Shown here: one piece after another, positions 16,019-20,660 of the stretch | How the letters are laid out: each line of letters begins with the position of its first letter | Numbering within the stretch: the stretch's first letter is position 1 | Source of the DNA: Alcanivorax sp. | Lineage (GTDB): Bacteria > Pseudomonadota > Gammaproteobacteria > Pseudomonadales > Alcanivoracaceae | Length of the DNA: 20,660 nucleotides | Direction: 5' to 3' | NCBI GenBank assembly: GCA_007135015.1 | Contig: SLJS01000239.1 | Coordinates: forward strand, 1-20,660 | Notes under the pieces: model-generated | Databases searched by the model: none | The model's input: only the letters and a program-made list of their open reading frames with translations | Told to the model about the DNA's origin: nothing | Position numbers and translations under genes: made by a program

Positions 16019-16662
16019 CCCGCCATTTCGGAATCGAGCATACCATGACGCACTGCGAGCAGGGTCATCTCCACATCGCTGGTGATGCCGAGCTTCTCGA
16101 AGATGCGATAGCGATAGGTGTTCACCGTCTTGGGCGACAGGCAGAGCCGGTCGGAAATCTCCTGGACCTTGTGGCAGTTCACGATCATGACCATGATCTG
16201 CAGCTCTCGTTCGGACAGCAGGTCGAAAGGCGTGGCCCGGCTGTCCGAATAGGGCTTGAGCGCCATGGCCTGGGCGATGTTCGGGCTGAGGTAGCGCTGG
16301 CCCGCGTTCACCACGCGTATGGCGCGCATCATTTCGGTGACGTCGGCGCCCTTGGTCAGGTAGCCGGAAGCGCCGGCCTTGAGCAGGCGCGACGGGAACG
16401 GTTCCTCCTCGCAGACGGTCACCGCCAGCACACGGATGTCCGGGTTCTGGCGGGTGATCTTGCGGGTGGCCTCCAGGCCGCCGATACCGGGCATTTTCAC
16501 GTCCATGAGCACAACGTCCGGTTCCAGTTCGCGGGCGAGCTTGAGCGCCTGCTCACCGGAGTCGGCTTCGCCGGCCACCCGCACACCATCCTGGTCATCG
16601 AGCATCCGGGAAATGCCCGCCCGAACGAGTTCATGGTCATCCACTACCAGCACACTGATCAC
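16015..16662 (-). CDS. gacA: GacA/UvrY-family response regulator
   Basis: A 215-residue NarL/FixJ-type regulator. It has an N-terminal receiver with D8/D9, phospho-acceptor D54 (VVLMDVKMPG), T82 and K104, then a C-terminal LuxR-type helix-turn-helix at about 145-208 (LLSERELQIMVMIV ... ISDRLCLSPKTVNTYRYRIF). The segment LSPKTVNTYRYRIFEKL and the position in front of uvrC identify it as GacA/UvrY. In this family the protein answers to the GacS/BarA kinase and switches on CsrA-sequestering small RNAs. The start is GTG 16662 with GGGGGA about 6 nt upstream. A possible -10 (TATACA, 16713-16708) lies before it without a convincing -35. The cognate kinase is not in the window. Confidence 0.96.
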   Translation of the reverse strand: MISVLVVDDHELVRAGISRMLDDQDGVRVAGEADSGEQALKLARELEPDVVLMDVKMPGIGGLEATRKITRQNPDIRVLAVTVCEEEPFPSRLLKAGASGYLTKGADVTEMMRAIRVVNAGQRYLSPNIAQAMALKPYSDSRATPFDLLSERELQIMVMIVNCHKVQEISDRLCLSPKTVNTYRYRIFEKLGITSDVEMTLLAVRHGMLDSEMAG

Positions 16663-16806
16663 AACGCTTCCCCCATAGGTTCATCCCTGACACGCGAAGC
16701 TCATCCTTGTATACCGTCTAAAGCCTACGCCCTGTCGGGGCAATGGGGAAGCCCCCGAGGCGCTTTTGGCTCAGGCGTACGACATTGATATTGAAGTGCT
16801 ATATGA

Positions 16807-16834
16807 GGGACAAGGGACAAGGGGCAAGGGGCAA
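16807..16834 (+). repeat. Heptamer array, left arm (GGGACAA x2, GGGGCAA x2)
   Basis: Four contiguous heptamers: two GGGACAA then two GGGGCAA. The same unit occurs four times in inverted orientation at 17284-17311, so the two arrays face each other across the tRNA-Ser gene. Confidence 0.85.
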
Positions 16835-16857
16835 GGGGCGTGGCCAGGGGGAGGGAA

Positions 16858-16877
16858 CTGGCGGAGAGGGTGGGATT
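16858..16877 (-). repeat. 20-nt copy of the tRNA-Ser 3' end (same orientation as the gene)
   Basis: The sequence CTGGCGGAGAGGGTGGGATT (plus strand) is identical to 17043-17062, which covers the CCA end, acceptor strand and part of the T-arm of tRNA-Ser. Homology stops before the T-loop. It could be an att-like remnant or a tRNA fragment left by recombination. Confidence 0.75.
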
Positions 16878-16881
16878 ATTC

Positions 16882-16960
16882 GCCAATCGCTATGGCGATT
16901 GGCTCACCCCTTCGGGGCCGCGGCCTGGTGGCCGCGTTCCTTCGCGGCGCTACGCGCCGC
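16882..16960. repeat. Cluster of four short palindromes
   Basis: Successive hairpins lie at 16882-16903 (GCCAATCGC/GCGATTGGC, loop TATG), 16907-16917 (CCCC-TTC-GGGG), 16919-16936 (CGCGGCC/GGCCGCG, loop TGGT) and 16944-16960 (GCGGCGC/GCGCCGC, loop TAC). All stems are perfect. None has a T-tract, so they look like a palindromic interspersed element rather than a terminator. Confidence 0.7.
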
Positions 16961-16973
16961 TCGGTCGAACCGA

Positions 16974-17007
16974 TGGGTTCGAAACAGGACCACCCTCTCC
17001 GCCAGAC
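16974..17007 (+). repeat. Inverted, degenerate copy of the tRNA-Ser T-arm and acceptor end
   Basis: TGGGTTCGAA (16974-16983) and an 18-nt block ending CCGCCAGAC (16990-17007) match the T-loop, acceptor strand, CCA and first trailer bases of tRNA-Ser but in opposite orientation; the few bases between them differ. The 18-nt block is perfectly complementary to 17041-17058, making a large inverted repeat around the tRNA terminator. Confidence 0.7.
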
Positions 17008-17009
17008 AC

Positions 17010-17032
17010 AAAAAAAGGGCCAGAAGGCCCTT
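17010..17032 (-). terminator. Rho-independent terminator of tRNA-Ser
   Basis: On the minus strand AAGGGCC-TTCT-GGCCCTT forms a perfect 7-bp stem with a 4-nt loop and runs into a T-tract. It starts about 12 nt after the CCA end of tRNA-Ser. Confidence 0.88.
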
Positions 17033-17041
17033 GTTCTTGCG

Positions 17042-17134
<93 letters not shown>

Positions 17135-17143
17135 GAAGGGCGC

Positions 17144-17171
17144 ATCATAACCGGGGCGGAAGTGGAGTCAA
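17144..17171 (-). promoter_or_regulatory. Sigma70 promoter of tRNA-Ser
   Basis: On the minus strand -35 TTGACT (17171-17166) and -10 TATGAT (17149-17144) are 16 nt apart; the mature tRNA begins 10 nt after the -10. The discriminator GCGCCC is GC-rich, as in stringently controlled stable-RNA promoters. Confidence 0.82.
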
Positions 17172-17283
17172 GGACAGAGCCCTTCGGCAAACGGCCCGAT
17201 GCTTCGCTCCACAGGGGCTGGCATACCGCGCCCTTTGCCCGCCTGGTTCCACAGTATGCGCCATGGCCGGAACCGGGTTTACC

Positions 17284-17311
17284 TTGTCCCTTGTCCCTTG
17301 CCCCTTGTCCC
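17284..17311 (-). repeat. Heptamer array, right arm (inverted)
   Basis: Four contiguous heptamers reading TTGTCCC, TTGTCCC, TTGCCCC, TTGTCCC on the plus strand, the reverse complement of the GGGACAA/GGGGCAA units at 16807-16834. Confidence 0.85.
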
Positions 17312-17363
17312 TTTCTCGTCTAGCTTTCCGTTCAGTAGGGACCATCAACGAACGGAGAGCCTC

Positions 17364-17750
17364 GTGCGGGTATGGATCATGCTGGCCGCCCCGCTGTGGC
17401 TGGCCGGCTGTGTCACGGTCGAGCCGGATTCCGGGACCGCGGCCGGTGCGGATCCGGTGCTCTGGCTCCAGGACCGTGAGCCTGCCCGGGTGCTCGCCGA
17501 TTTCCCGATCGGCGAGGCTACCCGGCAGGATCTGCTCAATACGCTCAGTGCGCCCCATGAACGCCGGGCCGGCAACGGTCGGGAGGAATGGATCTATATC
17601 GGCACCCGACCCGGCGGCGGCGCCGATGCCGTCGGCCATTACATCGTCAGTCTCCGCGACGGCGTGGTCCGCGATCTGCTCTGGACCGGCGGCGGCCCCT
17701 GCGAAGGTTTCAGTGCCCGGGAAATCCAGTCGGGCGAGCGGAGCTGCTGA
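17364..17750 (+). CDS. Small lipoprotein, possibly BamE/SmpA-like fold
   Basis: A 128-residue predicted lipoprotein. Starting at GTG 17364, the N-terminus is a short signal peptide ending in a lipobox LAGC with C16 as the expected acylated residue. GGAGAG lies 5 nt upstream, which supports this start over an upstream ATG at 17199 that would run through the heptamer array. The mature part contains FPIGEATRQDLLNTLSAP followed by EEWIYIG, a pattern reminiscent of the BamE/SmpA/OmlA fold (a G-x-T-xx-dv-xx-lG-P motif followed by W-x-Y), but it is not BamE itself with confidence. Its function is not known. It precedes yccA on the same strand, with a promoter for yccA in between. Confidence 0.75.
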   Translation: MRVWIMLAAPLWLAGCVTVEPDSGTAAGADPVLWLQDREPARVLADFPIGEATRQDLLNTLSAPHERRAGNGREEWIYIGTRPGGGADAVGHYIVSLRDGVVRDLLWTGGGPCEGFSAREIQSGERSC

Positions 17751-17827
17751 ACAGGTACCATGACCTTCGCCGTCGCGCGCCCGGCTGCCCACCGAATGCT
17801 GACCGCCGGCGACCGACAACCGCTTCT

Positions 17828-17856
17828 TTGCTTCCCCGGCCCCGGGGCTCTATTAT
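17828..17856 (+). promoter_or_regulatory. Likely promoter of yccA-tusDCB
   Basis: TTGCTT (17828-17833) and TATTAT (17851-17856) are separated by 17 nt, about 43 nt before the yccA ATG. The spacer contains a CCCCGG-CCCCGGGG-rich palindromic stretch. Both boxes are close to consensus. Confidence 0.6.
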
Positions 17857-17898
17857 CCGCCTGATCAGGCTTACCGAACCAATCATGCAGGGGGTTTC

Positions 17899-18579
17899 AT
17901 GGACAGCGAATACCGTCATATCGGCCGTTCGGGCGCCCAGGGCGTGCTCGAGGGCGCCCGGGCCGCCCAGGTGCTGCGCAATACCTACATGCTTCTGGGC
18001 ATGTCCCTGGCCTTCGCGGCCGCCGCGGGCTGGTTCGCCGCCGCCCTGAACGTGGGTTTCGTGAATCCCTGGCTCGTGCTGGGTGTCTATTTCGGGCTGC
18101 TTTTCGCCAATGCGAAGCTGCAGAACAGCGCCTGGGGCATTCTGACCGTCTTTGGCATTACCGGCTGGCTGGGTTTCACCACCGGCCCCATTGTCAGTGC
18201 CTACGCGGCAGTGCCCGGCGGCATGGAACTGGTGTCAATGGCGCTGACCGGCACGGCGGGCATCTTCATCGCCATGTCGGCGGTGGCGCTGATCACCCGC
18301 AAGGATTTCAGCTTTCTGGGCAATTTCCTGCTGGTCGGCGTGCTGGTTGCCTTTCTCGGCGGCGTGGCCGCGCTGGCCTTTCAGTTGTCCATGCTTGCCA
18401 TCGTGGTCTCCGGCATGTTCGTTTTCCTTTCTTCCATGCTGATCCTGTGGCAGACCAGCCGCATCATTCATGGCGGCGAAACCAACTATATCGCCGCCAC
18501 GGTGCTGCTGTTCGTCTCGCTCTATAACCTCTTCCTGAGCCTGCTGCACCTGCTGACGGTGCTTACTGGCGACGACTGA
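17899..18579 (+). CDS. yccA: YccA-like Bax inhibitor-1 family membrane protein
   Basis: A 226-residue protein with about seven hydrophobic spans after a cytoplasmic N-terminus of about 28 residues. Motifs of the BI-1/YccA (UPF0005) family are visible: LRNTYMLLGMSLAFA, the central MSAVALITRKDFSFLG, and the C-terminal HGGETNYIAATVLLFVSLYNLFLSLLHLL. E. coli YccA interacts with and modulates the FtsH/HflKC membrane protease; a similar role is inferred. The start ATG follows AGGGGG. Its TGA overlaps the tusD ATG (TGATG). YccA beside tusDCB is a conserved gammaproteobacterial arrangement. Confidence 0.94.
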   Translation: MDSEYRHIGRSGAQGVLEGARAAQVLRNTYMLLGMSLAFAAAAGWFAAALNVGFVNPWLVLGVYFGLLFANAKLQNSAWGILTVFGITGWLGFTTGPIVSAYAAVPGGMELVSMALTGTAGIFIAMSAVALITRKDFSFLGNFLLVGVLVAFLGGVAALAFQLSMLAIVVSGMFVFLSSMLILWQTSRIIHGGETNYIAATVLLFVSLYNLFLSLLHLLTVLTGDD

Positions 18580-18965
18580 TGCGCTACAGCCTGCTGGTCA
18601 CCGCCGGCCCCGACCGCCAGGCCAGTGCCAGTGCCCTGCGCACCGCGCGGGCACTGTATTCAGCCGGCCATGTGCTGCACCGGGTCTTTCTCTATCGCGA
18701 GGGCGTGCAGCTGGCCGATGGTTCCCGCCGCTGTGCCAGCGGTGACCCGGACATCGCGGCGGACTGGGCCCGCTTGCTCCACGAATGCGCCATCGACGGC
18801 GTGGCCTGCATCGGCACGGCCCAGCGTTACGGGATTCTTGATGAACGCGAGAGTGCCCGCCTCGCCGTCCAGGCCAGCCTGCGTACGCCCTGGCGCCTGG
18901 CAGGTCTCGGTGAATGGGTGGACGCAATGGTCAGCAGCGACCGCGTACTGCAGTTCGGAGCCTGA
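18579..18965 (+). CDS. tusD: Sulfurtransferase complex subunit TusD
   Basis: A 128-residue DsrE-like-fold protein. TusBCD relays persulfide sulfur from TusA/IscS to TusE and MnmA for 2-thiouridine formation at tRNA wobble position 34. The persulfide-carrying cysteine corresponds to C77 in ACIGTAQRYGI, where E. coli TusD has C78. It overlaps yccA by one base and is followed by tusC after 1 nt. DsrE of sulfur oxidisers is a close homologue, but no other dsr genes are present and the yccA-tusDCB order favours TusD. Confidence 0.93.
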   Translation: MRYSLLVTAGPDRQASASALRTARALYSAGHVLHRVFLYREGVQLADGSRRCASGDPDIAADWARLLHECAIDGVACIGTAQRYGILDERESARLAVQASLRTPWRLAGLGEWVDAMVSSDRVLQFGA

Positions 18966-18966
18966 A

Positions 18967-19314
18967 ATGTTCCTGTTTGTCAGCCGTCAGTCACCGGTGA
19001 CCGGAGAAGGCCCACGGGACCTGTTCGACATGGCCGCAACCGTGGCCGTCTTCGGGCAGCCCTGTGCCCTGCTCTTTCTCGGCGACGCGGTTCTGCAGCT
19101 GTTGCCCGGCCAGCGACCGGAACAGGCGTGCAACCGCTCCACCGACGAGCAGCTCACCCTGCTTGCGGAAGGCGGCACCGGCTGCTACGCGGACGCGGAG
19201 GCACTGAGGGCCCACGGGCTCGACGCCGAGGCACTGCGACTGCCCGCGAAACCCCTTGAGCGATCGGAGCTGGGCGAGCTGGTCGCCCGGGCCGAGCAGG
19301 TTGTGGGCTGGTAG
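18967..19314 (+). CDS. tusC: Sulfurtransferase complex subunit TusC
   Basis: A 115-residue DsrF/TusC-type protein starting MFLFVSRQSP, with the family-like segments AATVAVFGQPCALLFLGDAV and LTLLAEGGTGCYAD. It is a structural subunit of the TusBCD hexamer in tRNA 2-thiolation. The ATG at 18967 lies 1 nt after the tusD stop. The frame is open further upstream, but those residues overlap tusD in another frame and are not used. The stop lies 2 nt before the tusB start. Confidence 0.92.
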   Translation: MFLFVSRQSPVTGEGPRDLFDMAATVAVFGQPCALLFLGDAVLQLLPGQRPEQACNRSTDEQLTLLAEGGTGCYADAEALRAHGLDAEALRLPAKPLERSELGELVARAEQVVGW

Positions 19315-19316
19315 CC

Positions 19317-19619
19317 ATGCTGCATCTTGTCGCCTTCTCACCCGCTCGCGCCGATCTGCGCGACCAGTTCCTCCGGGTGGTCCAGCCCGGCGACACCCTG
19401 TTTCTGCTGGAGGACGGCTGTCTGTTTGCCGCCACGGGAGACCACGTGAAGGCTCTGAGCGAGCAGTTGCCCGCCGGCTGTACGCTGGAGGTGCTCGGCG
19501 ACGACCTGGCGGCCCGAGGCCTCTCCGTTGCCGACAGCGCCGTGCGGCAAACGGATCATGCGGGGCTGGTCCGCGCCAGCGAACGCCATGGCGCCAGCAT
19601 GTCCTGGTGGCCCTCGTAA
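19317..19619 (+). CDS. tusB: Sulfurtransferase complex subunit TusB
   Basis: A 100-residue DsrH/TusB protein. It begins MLHLVAFSP, has the motif PGDTLFLLEDGCLFA, and ends with a typical SWWPS-like tail. It is the third subunit of TusBCD. It is separated by 2 nt from tusC and is the last gene of the yccA-tusDCB unit here. tusE, which often follows, is absent from the 260 nt before cysG. Confidence 0.92.
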   Translation: MLHLVAFSPARADLRDQFLRVVQPGDTLFLLEDGCLFAATGDHVKALSEQLPAGCTLEVLGDDLAARGLSVADSAVRQTDHAGLVRASERHGASMSWWPS

Positions 19620-19794
19620 CACTCCTCACCCTGCCGCGGCGGCGGCCCGCACATTGGGACAGACCTTTTTCCACCTCTGCCCCGTCGCGGGAGGGGCTCG
19701 CAAAAGGGTCTCATGGCGCCTTCGTTGCAGCAGTGGGGAACAGGAACCCGGCCGTACAGGCCGGAACCAGTGATCACTGCGGAAGCCGTGCCCA

Positions 19795-19818
19795 CAGGAG
19801 CGCACCTTGGAGCGCGAA
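19795..19818 (+). repeat. REP-like palindromic element (copy 1)
   Basis: A 24-nt element beginning CAGGAGCGC, with central CTTG and ending GCGCGAA. It matches copy 2 (opposite strand) at 21 of 24 positions. It resembles the GGAGCG...CGCGAA REP class known from pseudomonads and relatives. Confidence 0.65.
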
Positions 19819-19848
19819 GAATCTGGCACCGTGCCGGAATTCGGCGTT

Positions 19849-19872
19849 TTCGCGCTGCAAGCAGCGCTCCTG
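19849..19872 (-). repeat. REP-like palindromic element (copy 2, inverted)
   Basis: On the minus strand CAGGAGCGC, then TGCTTGCA, then GCGCGAA. GCGCTGC and GCAGCGC form a perfect 7-bp stem. It lies 6 nt beyond the cysG stop and faces copy 1, forming a BIME-like pair between convergent genes. Confidence 0.68.
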
Positions 19873-19878
19873 CAGAGG

Positions 19879-20660
19879 TCAGGAGAGGTTCTGCTGTGGT
19901 TCCCGGAACCAGCGGTAGCGCTCGCGCAGCGCCACCACCGAGCCCACGATAACCAGCGCCGGCGGCCGCGGATCCCGTTCGCTGACAATCTCCGGAAGGC
20001 TCTCCAGGGTGCCCGCCAGGACTTCCTGGGCATCCGTGGTGCCCTGGGAGACCAGTGCCGCCGGGGTGTCGGCCTCCATGCCGTGCTCGATAAGCCGGCT
20101 GCAGATGTCGGGCAGGCTCAGCAACCCCATGTAAAAGACCAGGGTCTCGCGAGGCGTGATCAGTGCCTTCCAGTCCAGGTCCAGCTCGCCGTCCTGGCGG
20201 CGATGGCCGGTGACAAAGCGCACCGACTGGGCATGATCCCGGTGGGTGAGCGGAATGCCGGCATAGGCGGCACAGCCGGCGGCGGCCGTAACCCCGGGAA
20301 CCACCTGGAACGGAATGCCCGCATCCACCACCTCATCGATCTCCTCGCCACCGCGACCGAAGATGAAGGGGTCCCCGCCCTTCAGCCGACAGACCTTCAG
20401 CCCCTTGCGGGCATAGTCCACCAGCAGGCGGTTGATCTCGTCCTGGCCAACCACATGCTCGCGGTTCTTCTTGCCCACATAGATCATTTCGGCATCCCGG
20501 CGGGCGAAGTCGAGAATATCCCGGGGAATGAGCCGGTCGTGGAGCACCACGTCCGCCTTCTGCAGCAGCCGCAGGGCCCGGAAGGTCATCAGGTCCGGGT
20601 CGCCCGGGCCGGTGCCCACCAGGTACACCTCACCCTGGCGGAGGCTGTCCAGGTCGGCGG
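19879..20660 (-). CDS. cysG: Siroheme synthase CysG, C-terminal uroporphyrinogen-III methyltransferase part (partial)
   Basis: The frame is open to the window edge, giving about 259 C-terminal residues. The SUMT domain uses S-adenosylmethionine to convert uroporphyrinogen III to precorrin-2. Visible motifs are YLVGTGPGDPDLMTF, VVLHDRLIP, VCRLKGGDPFIFGRGGEE, VVPGVTAAAGCAAYAGIPLT, LVFYMGL and ALVIVGSVVALR. Upstream of GTG 20628 the sequence continues in frame as ADLDSLRQGE, which resembles the linker before the SUMT domain in fused CysG rather than a stand-alone start. The NAD-dependent dehydrogenase/ferrochelatase half therefore probably lies outside the window. A stand-alone CobA starting at 20628 is the alternative. 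Siroheme supports sulfite and nitrite reductases. Confidence 0.92.
   Translation of the reverse strand, partial: ADLDSLRQGEVYLVGTGPGDPDLMTFRALRLLQKADVVLHDRLIPRDILDFARRDAEMIYVGKKNREHVVGQDEINRLLVDYARKGLKVCRLKGGDPFIFGRGGEEIDEVVDAGIPFQVVPGVTAAAGCAAYAGIPLTHRDHAQSVRFVTGHRRQDGELDLDWKALITPRETLVFYMGLLSLPDICSRLIEHGMEADTPAALVSQGTTDAQEVLAGTLESLPEIVSERDPRPPALVIVGSVVALRERYRWFREPQQNLS

Noticed and set aside
16807..16834. CRISPR-like repeat array
   Set aside because: The heptamers are contiguous with no spacers and no cas genes are nearby.
18579..19619. DsrEFH of a sulfur-oxidation pathway instead of TusDCB
   Set aside because: The proteins are homologous, but no other dsr genes are present and the yccA-tusDCB order with a TusD-like cysteine is the tRNA-thiolation arrangement.

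Overview
The window is GC-rich, densely coded DNA from a gammaproteobacterium. The evidence is two conserved gammaproteobacterial neighbourhoods: gacA/uvrY-uvrC-pgsA-tRNA(Gly, Cys, Leu), and tRNA-Ser ... yccA-tusD-tusC-tusB next to cysG. The genus cannot be fixed from the sequence; a free-living, secreting, environmental lineage is likely. No phage, insertion sequence, integrase or CRISPR array was seen.

Layout. (1) Positions 1-5741, minus strand: a type II secretion (T2SS) operon read gspE-F-G-H-I-J-K, with gspK running off the left edge. (2) Positions 5741-12573, minus strand, directly upstream of gspE and apparently in the same transcription unit: a hybrid histidine kinase with three receiver domains, a CheR methyltransferase, a single-domain response regulator, a receiver-less CheB methylesterase, and a REC-PAS-PilZ regulator whose stop codon overlaps the gspE start. 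Nearly all junctions in this 12-gene run are stop/start overlaps or gaps of a few bases. The exceptions are about 36 nt (kinase-cheR) and about 120 nt (gspF-gspG). (3) Positions 12574-13045: a non-coding gap holding the 5' region of the operon and a REP-like hairpin. (4) Positions 13046-16662, minus strand: gacA-uvrC, pgsA with its own promoter, then tRNA-Gly(GCC), tRNA-Cys(GCA) and tRNA-Leu(UAA) behind a strong promoter. (5) Positions 16663-17363: a repeat-rich region around tRNA-Ser(UGA), with inverted heptamer arrays, partial copies of the tRNA 3' end and a hairpin cluster. (6) Positions 17364-19619, plus strand: a small lipoprotein, yccA and tusDCB. (7) Positions 19879-20660, minus strand: the C-terminal part of siroheme synthase cysG, separated from tusB by a pair of REP-like elements.

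How the genes may work together. The most interesting unit is the signalling cassette joined to the T2SS operon. It has CheR/CheB adaptation enzymes but no chemoreceptor, CheA or CheW. Its kinase carries an MCP-like membrane/HAMP input and a long coiled coil of 28-residue repeats that could stand in for a methyl-accepting receptor. Its last member carries a PilZ (c-di-GMP-type) domain and is translationally adjacent to the secretion ATPase gspE. My inference is that the cassette adjusts type II secretion, by expression or by activity, in response to an envelope or extracellular signal. The gacA, tRNA and tus/cysG parts are ordinary housekeeping or global-regulatory genes.
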